This document shows, in pieces, positions 1-8,379 of a DNA stretch of 64,000 bases (position 1 is its first letter; each line of letters starts with the position of its first letter). This DNA is from CAYSDH01 sp964429805. GTDB taxonomy: Bacteria > Bacteroidota > Bacteroidia > Flavobacteriales_D > JABDKJ01. The stretch lies in assembly GCA_964429805.1 (NCBI GenBank), contig CAYSDH010000007.1, positions 28,637 through 92,636 on the forward strand. Reading direction: 5' to 3'. Under the pieces are notes generated by a model. That model did no database searches and was not told the DNA's origin. It saw nothing but the letters and a program-made list of their open reading frames with translations. Made by a program: the position numbers and the translations under genes.

Positions 1-22
1 TCTCCAACTCCGCAAGTAGGAT

Positions 23-30
23 TACCTTCG
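23..30 (+). promoter_or_regulatory. Bacteroidota -7 box of the FtsX/LolE-like permease gene
   Basis: TACCTTCG fits the Bacteroidota TAnnTTTG element (G/C variation in the last triplet is common in this window). The same TACCTTCGCC core precedes cvpA. The -33 element would lie outside the window. The box ends four bases before the ATC codon proposed as the start. Confidence 0.6.
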
Positions 31-34
31 CCCA

Positions 35-1249
35 ATCGGTTTCCCATTTTACATAGCCCGTAGATACCTTTTTGCGAAGAAGTCTAGGAATGTGATTAAC
101 ATCATCACACTCATCTCGGTCATCGTCATTGCCTTTGTGACCATGGCCATGATTACTATTCTCTCTGTGTTTAATGGTATTGACGAGTTGGTCGATGACC
201 TATACAGCTCCTTTGATGCAGACATCATCATCTCGCCTGCGCGAGGCAAGGTGATGGCCAATGACAGTATTTCCATCAAAGACATCGAAGGGCTAGCTAC
301 GGTCAAAAGTGTCAATGAAATAGTAGAAGAAAACGTACTCCTCACCTTTGGCGATCAGCAGCGCATCGCCACACTAAAGGGTGTGCCAACAGGCTATATG
401 GCCCAAAAAAACATGCGCAAAAACATCATTGAGGGAAGTGATGTGCTGGCTGATGAAGAAAGTGAATGGGCTGTGCTGGGTTATGGTATCAAGCAAGATC
501 TTGACGCTGAATTATTTTCGCAAGGCATGCGACCACTTGTGGTCTATGCGCCTCAACGAGGCAAGAAAATATCGCGTCATAAAGAGCGGGCATTTCGCTC
601 AGAACCAATTATGGTGGGCGGCACATTTAGCATCAATGTGGAGTATGACTCCAAGTATGTCTTAAGCTCCTTGCTCTTTGCGCGCGACATGCTCGACTAC
701 AGAAACGAATACAATTACTTGGAAGTAGAGCTCAAGGACGGTTTGGAGCCCGAGCAAACCAAGCAGGCCATCATGGCACAGTTGGGAGACAAGTTTAAGG
801 TTGTGACACGTGCCGACAAGAATGCCATGATCTACAAGGCCAATGAAAGCGAGCGACTTGTCACTATTCTCATTTTGAGCTTCATTATTGTTATCGCCAT
901 ATTTAACATACTTGCTTCACTCACCATGCTTATTCTCGACAAGCGAAAAGACATCGGTACTTTACACAGCATGGGCGCCACTGAAGGTGTCATTAGAAAA
1001 ATATTTTTCTTGGAGGGGGTCATGATTTCAGCTTCGGGAACAGTCATCGGACTGACGCTTGGTTTTATCTTTAGCTACATTCAGCAGCATTATGGCATCA
1101 TTCGCCTGCAGGGCGGCATTGTAGATTACTATCCGGTAGTGATTAACCTCAAAGACTTCTTTTTGGTGGCGGGCATCGTGGTAGGAATCGCATTGATGTT
1201 CTCTTGGTTTCCGGTAAAACTGCTTACCAAGCGAGTGATGAATGCCTGA
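35..1249 (+). CDS. FtsX/LolE-like ABC transporter permease, apparent ATC start
   Basis: Inner-membrane permease of the MacB/LolCE superfamily, of the kind annotated in Bacteroidota as lipoprotein-releasing or FtsX-like permease. An N-terminal motif FPFYIARRYLFAKKSRN is followed by a first membrane helix (about residues 20-45), a periplasmic MacB_PCD-like domain, and three membrane helices in the last 130 residues with the FtsX-type stretch LDKRKDIGTLHSMGAT. The family motif FPFYIARRYL is encoded at 41-70, upstream of the first usual start (GTG at 92). An in-frame stop lies at 17-19, and no ATG, GTG or TTG lies between that stop and the motif. ATC at 35 sits exactly where the family starts and 4 nt after a promoter box, so I place the start there. 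A C-to-G error at 37 would give ATG. The partner ATPase is not in the window, so the transported substrate is inferred only. Confidence 0.85.
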   Translation: MGFPFYIARRYLFAKKSRNVINIITLISVIVIAFVTMAMITILSVFNGIDELVDDLYSSFDADIIISPARGKVMANDSISIKDIEGLATVKSVNEIVEENVLLTFGDQQRIATLKGVPTGYMAQKNMRKNIIEGSDVLADEESEWAVLGYGIKQDLDAELFSQGMRPLVVYAPQRGKKISRHKERAFRSEPIMVGGTFSINVEYDSKYVLSSLLFARDMLDYRNEYNYLEVELKDGLEPEQTKQAIMAQLGDKFKVVTRADKNAMIYKANESERLVTILILSFIIVIAIFNILASLTMLILDKRKDIGTLHSMGATEGVIRKIFFLEGVMISASGTVIGLTLGFIFSYIQQHYGIIRLQGGIVDYYPVVINLKDFFLVAGIVVGIALMFSWFPVKLLTKRVMNA

Positions 1250-1253
1250 GAAA

Positions 1254-2249
1254 TTAGACTAGAGGTTGAGCATCTTTATAGACCGTTCTCACCTCTTCTA
1301 GCACCTCATAAATCTCGTTAGGATCCATGGTTGTCACCATCTTCATTCTGTAAGGCTTTATGCCATGAAAACCTTTGAAGTAGTTAGAGTAATGTCTTCT
1401 CATCTCGACTATGCCAAGGCTCGGGCCTTTCCACTCCAATGACATTCTCAAGTGCTCTTTGCAGGCCTCTATACGCTCATCAACTGAGGGAGCAGCGAGG
1501 TGCTCACCAGTGCGCATGAAGTGCTTGACTTCATTAAAAAACCAAGGGTAACCTATGCTGGCTCTGCCTATCATGATGCCATCAACACCAAAACGGTTTT
1601 TATACTCAATCACTCGCTCTGGGGTGGTCGCATCTCCGTTGCCAAACACTGGAATATTCATTCTCGGATTGTTCTTCACATCTCCAATCAAAGTCCAATC
1701 TGCATCGCCCTTATACATCTGCTTGCGGGTGCGACCATGTATAGATATGGCTTTGATACCCACATCTTGCAAGCGCTCTGCCACCTCGACTATGTGCTTA
1801 GTCTGATCATCCCAGCCTAGTCTAGTCTTGACGGTGACTGGCAGTGACGTAGACTTCACTATTTCTGCCGTCATGGCCACCATCTTTGGAATGTCTTGCA
1901 AAATTCCAGCACCTGCCCCTTTGCAGGCCACCTTCTTCACTGGGCAACCATAGTTGATGTCAATTATATCAGGATTTGCCCGTGCAGTTACTTCTGTGGC
2001 CTCGCGCATGCTATTTATATCGCTTCCAAAAATCTGTATGCCTATAGGGCGCTCATATTCGAAAATATCGAGCTTTTGCAGACTTTTTGCTGCATCGCGA
2101 ATCAACCCTTCGCTAGAAATAAACTCTGTGTACATGACATCAGCACCGTGCTTTTTGCACAATGCTCTAAAGGGAGGGTCGCTCACGTCTTCCATGGGCG
2201 CTAACAGAAGAGGAAACTCTCCAACTTCGATGTCACCGATTTTTACCAT
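1254..2249 (-). CDS. dusB: tRNA-dihydrouridine synthase, DusB type
   Basis: FMN-dependent enzyme that reduces uridine to dihydrouridine in the tRNA D-loop. The product is 331 residues from the ATG at 2249. An in-frame upstream start at 2282 is possible, but the family begins MVKIGDIEVGEFPLLLAPME. Visible are the flavin-binding LLAPMEDVSDPPFR, the catalytic cysteine in INYGCPVKKV, the KTRLGWDD and HGRTRKQMYKG motifs, and the FGNGD and GIMIGRASIGYPW segments that line the flavin site. Length and motifs are normal. It is divergent from polA and convergent with the permease, with a gap of only four bases. Confidence 0.95.
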   Translation of the reverse strand: MVKIGDIEVGEFPLLLAPMEDVSDPPFRALCKKHGADVMYTEFISSEGLIRDAAKSLQKLDIFEYERPIGIQIFGSDINSMREATEVTARANPDIIDINYGCPVKKVACKGAGAGILQDIPKMVAMTAEIVKSTSLPVTVKTRLGWDDQTKHIVEVAERLQDVGIKAISIHGRTRKQMYKGDADWTLIGDVKNNPRMNIPVFGNGDATTPERVIEYKNRFGVDGIMIGRASIGYPWFFNEVKHFMRTGEHLAAPSVDERIEACKEHLRMSLEWKGPSLGIVEMRRHYSNYFKGFHGIKPYRMKMVTTMDPNEIYEVLEEVRTVYKDAQPLV

Positions 2250-2285
2250 TTTATCAACCTTTCGACTCAGGGCCGACAGCATTTT

Positions 2286-2303
2286 TAGCTTTGTACAAAG
2301 AAA
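2286..2303. promoter_or_regulatory. Divergent promoter core shared by polA and dusB, with 12-bp palindrome
   Basis: On the plus strand TAGCTTTG (2286-2293) is a full TAnnTTTG box 19 nt before the polA start. On the minus strand TTTCTTTG (2303-2296) is a one-mismatch box facing dusB. The two are linked by the perfect palindrome CTTTGTACAAAG (2289-2300). The polA box is well supported; the dusB one is inferred. Confidence 0.55.
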
Positions 2304-2312
2304 CTCCCTTTT

Positions 2313-5105
2313 ATGGCTGATTCCAACAAAAAGCTCTTCCTACTCGATGCCTTTGCATTAATCTACCGAGCCTACTTCGCGTTTATCAAAAGACCCATGA
2401 TAAATTCGAAAGGGGTCAACACCTCTGCCATGATTGGTTTTACCAATACACTATGGGAACTTTTGAGAAATGAAAAGCCTACGCACTTGGCTGTAGTATT
2501 TGATGTAGCTGGGCCCACTACTCGTGCCGTTGAGTATGATTTTTACAAGGCCAATAGAGACGAAACTCCCGCTGACATCATCAACATGATTGAGCCAATA
2601 AGGCGGTTAGTTGAAGCATTTAATCTACCCTGCATCGGACTTGAAGGATATGAGGCTGATGACCTCATAGGCACCTTGGCCAAAATGGCCGAAAAGGAAG
2701 GCTACACTACATACATGGTCACTCCTGACAAGGATTTTGGACAGCTGGTGTCAGACAATATTTTCATGTACAAACCCGCGGTGGGGAGAAATCCGCATCA
2801 AATACTTGGCGTGCCAGAAGTGCTCGCAAAATGGGACATAGAGCGCGTAGACCAAGTCATTGATATGCTCGGACTAATGGGCGATGCGGTAGATAACATT
2901 CCTGGAATACGCGGTGTTGGTGAAAAAACAGCCTGCAAATTTTTGAAGCAATACGGCTCTGTGGAAGGGCTTTTGGAAAATGCTGATGAGATAAAGGGGA
3001 AGATTGGCGAGAAGGTTAGGGCTGGAAAAGAAGATGCGATTATCTCTAAGCACCTCGCAACAATCATACTTGATGCGCCCATAGAGTTTGATGAGAAAGC
3101 GCTACTCGTTGAAGAGCCTAATGTGGAGGCACTGACTGAAATATTTGACGAATTCGAGTTTCGTACGCTCGGAAAACGAATACTCGGAGAAGCCTACACT
3201 TTTGGCACCACAGAAGCGTCAAGTAGTGGTTCTCAAATGAGTCTGTTTGGTGGTGGAGATTCAGGTGGAGGTGACATGGAAACCAAGTCACTCAAGAAAC
3301 TGGATGAAGTAGACCACGCTTATTCTCTGGTCTCAAGCAAAGACGATAGAGCCGCATTGATTGAAAAGTTGATGGCGCAAAAACTGGCCTGCTTTGACAC
3401 TGAGACAACGGGGGTTGACCCTAATCTAGCAGAAATGGTAGGCCTCTCATTCTGCTTCAAAAAGGGTGAGGCTTATTATGTTCCAGTGCCTGCTGAGCAC
3501 GAAGAAGCACAGAAAGTACTGGAGGAGTTTCGTCCATTTTTTGAAAGCACGAGTATCACCAAAGTGGGGCACAACTTGAAATATGACATGCTCATGCTCA
3601 AGTGGTATGGCATAGAAGTCAACGGCCCGATAGAAGACTCGATGATTGCCCATTACCTCATTGAGCCGGGCAAACGACACGGCATGGACTACTTGGCCGA
3701 GGCCTTTTTAGCTTATTCTCCAGTGTCTATTGAAACGCTGATTGGTAAAAAGGGGAAGAATCAAAAGAGCATGCGTGACCTTGCCCCAGAAGAGGTGAGT
3801 GACTACGCTTCTGAAGACGCAGACATTACGTTGCAGCTTCACGAGCTGTTTGAAGAAGGGCTGAAGAAACGTGAGGTGGATAAGCTTTACAAGAATATTG
3901 AGGCACCACTCATTCGGGTGCTGGCCGACATAGAGTTTGAAGGTATTAATCTTGATGTGGGCTTTTTAGAAGAGTTCTCTTCAGAGCTTGAGAAAGAAGT
4001 GCTCGTGGCCCGCGACAGCATCTATGAGCAGGCTGGACAAGAGTTTAACCTAAACTCACCAAAGCAACTGGGCGAGGTACTTTTTGAGCGATTAGAAATC
4101 CCTTATGTCGGGAAGAAGACAAAAACCGGACAGTTTTCTACCAACGAGGATGTGCTCAGCAAACTCGCCAAGGAACACCCTATTGCTGAGGTAATAATGG
4201 AGTACCGCGAGCTGAGTAAGCTCAAATCTACCTATGTAGATGCGTTGCCAAAATTGGTAAACCCAAAAACGGGAAGAATCCATACCTCGTTTCGTCAGGC
4301 CATAGTGCCGACAGGTAGACTGAGTTCAGACAATCCCAATATTCAGAATATTCCTATCCGAACAGAGCGCGGCAGAAAAATCAGAAAGGCCTTTATACCA
4401 GCCAATGATGATTATGTGCTCCTAGCATCAGATTACTCTCAAGTAGAGCTACGTATCATTGCCTCACTGGCTGATGATGAGGGCATGATTCAGGCCTTTT
4501 TAAACAATGAAGACATTCACAGCTCTACCGCATCAAAAGTGTTTGGCGTGCCGCTCGAAGAGGTAGATAGAGAAATGAGAAGACGAGCCAAGGCCGTTAA
4601 TTTCGGATTGGCATATGGTCAAGGTGCATTTGGATTGGCCGAAAACTTGGGCATTAAGCGTGGAGAGGCCAAGCAGATTATTGACAATTACTTTGAAAAG
4701 TACCCGGGCATAAAGAACTACATGAGCACAGCTGTAGAACTAGCCAAGGAAAAGGGTTATTCTGAAACATTGATGGGCAGGAAGCGAGACTTACCGCTTA
4801 TCAACTCTGGAAATCACACCGTACGCTCAGGCGCGGAGCGCAATGCAGTCAATACGCCTATACAAGGTTCGGCCGCTGACGTAATCAAGATGGCTATGAT
4901 TGACATACAGCAGTGGATGAAGAGCTCAAAACTCAAATCAAAGATGCTACTGCAGGTGCATGATGAACTTGTGTTTGATGTGCATAAAGATGAGCTGGAG
5001 ATGCTCAAACCTATTATCGAAGAAAAGATGTCTAATGCGGTGAAGATTAAAGTGCCGCTGGTAGTTGATACTGGTGTAGGTGCCAATTGGCTGGAGGCGC
5101 ATTAA
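2313..5105 (+). CDS. polA: DNA polymerase I
   Basis: Repair and Okazaki-fragment polymerase, 930 residues. Three domains are visible. The N-terminal 5'-nuclease domain (about 1-300) has LLDAFALIYRAYFAF, YEADDLIGTLA and VTPDKDFGQLV. The 3'-5' exonuclease (about 345-530) has DTETTG near residue 361, HNLKYDM and YASEDADITLQL, so proofreading residues are retained. The family-A polymerase domain has motif A SDYSQVELRIIASL near 706, motif B RRRAKAVNFGLAYG and motif C VHDELVFDV near 881. A Gly/Ser-rich linker lies between the nuclease and exonuclease domains. The start is ATG 19 nt after the -7 box. Nothing is missing. Confidence 0.98.
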   Translation: MADSNKKLFLLDAFALIYRAYFAFIKRPMINSKGVNTSAMIGFTNTLWELLRNEKPTHLAVVFDVAGPTTRAVEYDFYKANRDETPADIINMIEPIRRLVEAFNLPCIGLEGYEADDLIGTLAKMAEKEGYTTYMVTPDKDFGQLVSDNIFMYKPAVGRNPHQILGVPEVLAKWDIERVDQVIDMLGLMGDAVDNIPGIRGVGEKTACKFLKQYGSVEGLLENADEIKGKIGEKVRAGKEDAIISKHLATIILDAPIEFDEKALLVEEPNVEALTEIFDEFEFRTLGKRILGEAYTFGTTEASSSGSQMSLFGGGDSGGGDMETKSLKKLDEVDHAYSLVSSKDDRAALIEKLMAQKLACFDTETTGVDPNLAEMVGLSFCFKKGEAYYVPVPAEHEEAQKVLEEFRPFFESTSITKVGHNLKYDMLMLKWYGIEVNGPIEDSMIAHYLIEPGKRHGMDYLAEAFLAYSPVSIETLIGKKGKNQKSMRDLAPEEVSDYASEDADITLQLHELFEEGLKKREVDKLYKNIEAPLIRVLADIEFEGINLDVGFLEEFSSELEKEVLVARDSIYEQAGQEFNLNSPKQLGEVLFERLEIPYVGKKTKTGQFSTNEDVLSKLAKEHPIAEVIMEYRELSKLKSTYVDALPKLVNPKTGRIHTSFRQAIVPTGRLSSDNPNIQNIPIRTERGRKIRKAFIPANDDYVLLASDYSQVELRIIASLADDEGMIQAFLNNEDIHSSTASKVFGVPLEEVDREMRRRAKAVNFGLAYGQGAFGLAENLGIKRGEAKQIIDNYFEKYPGIKNYMSTAVELAKEKGYSETLMGRKRDLPLINSGNHTVRSGAERNAVNTPIQGSAADVIKMAMIDIQQWMKSSKLKSKMLLQVHDELVFDVHKDELEMLKPIIEEKMSNAVKIKVPLVVDTGVGANWLEAH

Positions 5106-5138
5106 TCTGCTGACTGACTAAACCATGACCAACTTATT

Positions 5139-5651
5139 ATGACTTTTCAGTTCAACTACGCGCCACCCCAAAAGGCCATGCGTACCTTTTATTATCTGCT
5201 CGCTTTTGCTGGGCTTGGTCTACTTGTGTGCGCCTTTGCAGACATGGAGTTTAATAAAATGGTGATGCTCGCGGTGCTTTGCGTTGCCTTGCTTGGCATT
5301 ATGGCTTGGCTCATTGCACTGTTTAAAGAGAAAGAAAACGGTTCAATCTTAATCATAGATAGGCAAGTCATCATACCTCATTCTTGGAAAAGTGGTGTGA
5401 TGGATATTGACATTGACTCAATTACTGATGTCACCGCAGGTCATGCTGACCAGCATGGGCATATGAGTTTAAAGATTCATTACGACTTAAAGGTTGCGAC
5501 ACTGCCTTATACTTGGTTCGACTCCACGAGCGATCTGTCAGTCTTTGTGCTCTATTTAAATAAAATGATGGAAGGAGACCCGTTCGACCAATATGAGAAA
5601 GATGCGTATGTGACAGTGCGCGCCAGTGATATAGAGCCGCCAGAGGCTTAG
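5139..5651 (+). CDS. Small membrane protein with two helices and a cytoplasmic beta-rich domain
   Basis: 170 residues, function unknown. Two hydrophobic helices (about residues 18-38 and 42-64) form a hairpin. The remaining 100 residues alternate short hydrophobic strands (ILIIDRQVIIPHSW, IDSITDVTAG, MSLKIHYDLKVATLPY), resembling the PH-like domains of small bacterial membrane proteins such as YdbS; that assignment is a guess from pattern only. It starts 33 nt after polA with no promoter box visible, so it may be read through from polA. Confidence 0.75.
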   Translation: MTFQFNYAPPQKAMRTFYYLLAFAGLGLLVCAFADMEFNKMVMLAVLCVALLGIMAWLIALFKEKENGSILIIDRQVIIPHSWKSGVMDIDIDSITDVTAGHADQHGHMSLKIHYDLKVATLPYTWFDSTSDLSVFVLYLNKMMEGDPFDQYEKDAYVTVRASDIEPPEA

Positions 5652-5811
5652 TCTACCATCACCTCACCACATGTTTTGAGCTCAGCGTAGAGTTGTTTGG
5701 ACTGGCGCCCTTCTAGATTCAAAACACATTTCTGTAACTATTATTCACAGCTTGCGTTTAACGCTGTAGAGACCCTTAGGTTAAGTGAAGTAAAGATTAA
5801 GAGTTATTGAG
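5652..5811. other. Intergenic region without recognisable gene
   Basis: 160 bases between the small membrane protein and the lipoprotein gene. No ORF, no clear terminator hairpin with T-run and no convincing TAnnTTTG box was found; the promoter of the downstream gene must be somewhere here. Confidence 0.4.
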
Positions 5812-6717
5812 ATGAAAACATTGAGTTTTGAAACCCTAAAGCGTGCAGCCGGTGCCGCATTCGTGATGACGGCATTACTATTCACATCTTGTTCGCAAGA
5901 CAGTGGAGCTAATGCCATGAGACACACCAATACACCTCCAGAAGGTGAAGTGTCAGAAAAAGCGAATAAAGTCAAAGAGATATTTTACACCATTCCATCT
6001 CCGGTGGAAATGGTATCGCTAATTAAGAAGTCTGGTGCCAGATATGATCACACCATGCTTAATGATGTGAGAAACCTAGACCGCTATTCTACTGCTAGAA
6101 GAAAGGCAATCAACTTAGGTATCTACGGAGCTGATCTCAGCTACGCGTCAGTATTTAATCAAAATCAAGAGTCAATCATTTACCTCAGTGCAGCCAAACA
6201 GCTTGCTGATGAACTTGGTGTTTCATCTGCATTTGACGATGCGTTGATGGAGCGTGTAGAGATGAATATAGAGAACAGAGATTCTCTTCTGCACATCATT
6301 TCTGAAACGTTCTACGTGCTCGACTCGTATTTAAAAGAGAACAAGCGAAGTAACATCTCTGCACAAATCATCACAGGTGGATGGGTAGAGGGACTTTACC
6401 TTGCAAGTAAGATTATAGAAACGAAAGGAAAAGAAGAGGCCTTGGTTGACAGACTTATAGACCAGAAGTATGCCCTCAATGACCTGATCGAACTAAACAA
6501 GAGCTACAACAAAGATGGCTCGCTAGACAAACTACTCAGCGACCTAAAGAGTCTGAATGAGATATATGAACGAACAACTGAAATATCAATTACTGCTGAC
6601 ACTGGAACGCAGGATAAAGTGATACTCGGTGGTGGAACAAAATTAACACTGAACGATGCTGACGTAGATGAGATAGTCATGTTGGCCAAGGATATACGCA
6701 ACAAGTATATCCAGTGA
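5812..6717 (+). CDS. Helical lipoprotein of unknown function
   Basis: 301 residues. An N-terminal signal peptide ends in the lipobox LFTSC with Cys27, so the mature protein should be a lipid-anchored envelope protein. The mature part appears almost wholly alpha-helical, with several stretches of 20-30 charged/hydrophobic periodicity (for example LINQ-rich and EALVDRLIDQKYALNDLIEL) and no catalytic motif I recognise. It precedes a small secreted protein by 31 nt, probably in the same transcript. I do not recognise the family. Confidence 0.8.
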   Translation: MKTLSFETLKRAAGAAFVMTALLFTSCSQDSGANAMRHTNTPPEGEVSEKANKVKEIFYTIPSPVEMVSLIKKSGARYDHTMLNDVRNLDRYSTARRKAINLGIYGADLSYASVFNQNQESIIYLSAAKQLADELGVSSAFDDALMERVEMNIENRDSLLHIISETFYVLDSYLKENKRSNISAQIITGGWVEGLYLASKIIETKGKEEALVDRLIDQKYALNDLIELNKSYNKDGSLDKLLSDLKSLNEIYERTTEISITADTGTQDKVILGGGTKLTLNDADVDEIVMLAKDIRNKYIQ

Positions 6718-6748
6718 TGGAAGGATTTAAATTGAAAAAAGAGGAGCT

Positions 6749-7195
6749 ATGAGAGCGAAGAGTGTGATAGTGATGTTGGCGATACTGATACCAGTATTGG
6801 CTTCTTCACAGTGTAGAAAGTTCACCAAGAACAAGTGTATGCCGACTTTGGAGGATTATATCCCCAATGACAATTTTAATAGTGCCGTGCTGATTCCAGG
6901 AGATGAAGCCGACCTAATGATGACCTTTTATGCAGGCCAAGATTATAGAATCATGGTGTGTGCTGAAGACATCTTAGGTGATGTAAACTTCACTTTGAGT
7001 GATGAAAAAGGAAACGAGTTTTTTAACTCAGGAAATTCAGATTCAGATTACTTCGACTTTGGTGTGGCGAGCACACAGCAAGTCAAGGTACATATTACAG
7101 TACCCCTGAAGGAAAACGTGAATGAACTGGTACACGAAGGTTGTACTACCGTGCTTGTCGGCTATAAAGAAACCGACACGCCAGACAAATTATAA
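6749..7195 (+). CDS. Small secreted protein of unknown function
   Basis: 148 residues with a signal peptide (MRAKSVIVMLAILIPVLASS, cut probably after SSQ or ASS). The mature part has three early cysteines (CRKFTKNKC, and C near position 72 of the mature chain) and looks beta-rich (DYRIMVCAEDILGDVNFTLSD, KVHITVPLKE), like a one-domain beta-sandwich. A Shine-Dalgarno-like GAGGAG lies five bases before the ATG, unusual in this phylum where most starts lack one. Its stop overlaps the 3' end of the convergent PLP-enzyme gene by six bases. No family recognised. Confidence 0.8.
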   Translation: MRAKSVIVMLAILIPVLASSQCRKFTKNKCMPTLEDYIPNDNFNSAVLIPGDEADLMMTFYAGQDYRIMVCAEDILGDVNFTLSDEKGNEFFNSGNSDSDYFDFGVASTQQVKVHITVPLKENVNELVHEGCTTVLVGYKETDTPDKL

Positions 7196-8335
7196 GGAAG
7201 AGAAGGCTTGCTCCATATCCTGGATCAAGTCCTCTATGTCTTCCACACCGATACTTAAACGAATAAGGGAATCGACCACACCGGTCTTTTCCCTTTCTTC
7301 TTTTGGTATAGACGCGTGCGTCATAGAAGCTGGATGACCTATTAGAGACTCCACACCACCAAGTGATTCGGCCAAAGCAAACAGCTTGGTAGACTCTGCC
7401 ACTTTCTTGGCCTTATCATAGTCATTTCCAACCATGCTAAACGAGACCATGCCGCCATAGGCACGCATCTGTCTTTTAGCCACTTCATGATTAGGATGGT
7501 CTTCAAATCCTGGCCAGAATACTTTATCAACCGCTGGGTGAGCCTTTAGCCAATGTGCTATTTTCTCTCCATTTTCAGCATGTCTCTGCATTCTCAAGTG
7601 CAATGTCTTGATACCTCGCAGCACTAAGAAACAGTCTTGTGGACCAGCAACGGCTCCGCAGGTATTTTGAAGTCTTGCCATCTCAGAGGCCAAGTGGTCA
7701 TCATTAGTCATGGTAGCTCCCATCACTACATCAGAATGCCCTCCTAAGTACTTAGTAACCGAGTGCATGATGATAGTTGCACCGTGATCTAAAGGGTTTT
7801 GCAAGTAAGGTGACGCAAACGTATTGTCCACTACCAAGATGACGCCAGCCTCTTTGGCGATATTGGCCATCAGCTCAATATCAATGATGTTAATCATCGG
7901 GTTGGTTGGTGTCTCTACCCATATCATTTTGGTATTCTCGTTGACCAGGCTTTTTACCTTCTCAGCATCCATAAGCGGGTCAAAGTGAAACTTGACTCCA
8001 TACTGCTCATACACAGTAGTGAATATGCGGTACGTACCTCCGTACAAATCGCTCGTACTGATTACCTCATCTCCAGGCTGAAGCAGTTTGATAATCACAT
8101 CTGTAGCCGCCATTCCGCTAGCAAAGACAAGGCCGTGCTTCGCGTTTTCTAGGGCCGCAAGGTTTTTCTGTAAGGCATCACGAGTTGGGTTTTGGGTACG
8201 TGAGTATTCGTATCCTTTGTGATTACCTATGCCGTCTTGCACATAAGTAGATGTCTGATAGATGGGAGTCATGATAGCCCCTGTTGTAGGGTCTGGCTCG
8301 ACACCAGCATGAATGGCTTTTGTTCCGAACTTCAT
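7190..8335 (-). CDS. Cystathionine gamma-synthase / gamma-lyase family PLP enzyme
   Basis: Pyridoxal-phosphate enzyme of sulfur amino-acid metabolism (Cys/Met metabolism family, fold type I), 381 residues. Visible are the phosphate-binding FASGMAATDVI, LYGGTYRIF, the PLP aspartate in VVDNTFASPY and the Schiff-base lysine K195 in MHSVTKYLGGHSD. The C-terminus has the family's SLGGVESLIGHPASMTH. Whether it is a synthase (MetB) or a lyase cannot be decided by eye, so no symbol is given. A promoter box lies 24 nt upstream of the ATG. It is probably a single-gene transcript. Confidence 0.92.
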   Translation of the reverse strand: MKFGTKAIHAGVEPDPTTGAIMTPIYQTSTYVQDGIGNHKGYEYSRTQNPTRDALQKNLAALENAKHGLVFASGMAATDVIIKLLQPGDEVISTSDLYGGTYRIFTTVYEQYGVKFHFDPLMDAEKVKSLVNENTKMIWVETPTNPMINIIDIELMANIAKEAGVILVVDNTFASPYLQNPLDHGATIIMHSVTKYLGGHSDVVMGATMTNDDHLASEMARLQNTCGAVAGPQDCFLVLRGIKTLHLRMQRHAENGEKIAHWLKAHPAVDKVFWPGFEDHPNHEVAKRQMRAYGGMVSFSMVGNDYDKAKKVAESTKLFALAESLGGVESLIGHPASMTHASIPKEEREKTGVVDSLIRLSIGVEDIEDLIQDMEQAFSSL

Positions 8336-8359
8336 AATTATACAGATTAATTAGGGGCG

Positions 8360-8367
8360 CAAATGTA
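8360..8367 (-). promoter_or_regulatory. -7 box of the Cys/Met PLP-enzyme gene
   Basis: TACATTTG on the minus strand, an exact TAnnTTTG match, 24 nt before the ATG at 8335. Confidence 0.6.
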
Positions 8368-8379
8368 CGTGAAAGTGGC

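Noticed and set aside
1..19. 3' end of an upstream gene (in-frame residues then TAG at 17-19)
   Set aside because: Only five codons are visible, too few to support a gene call.
1954..2361. 135-codon plus-strand frame overlapping dusB
   Set aside because: Antisense shadow of dusB crossing the polA promoter; no family-like sequence and no promoter.
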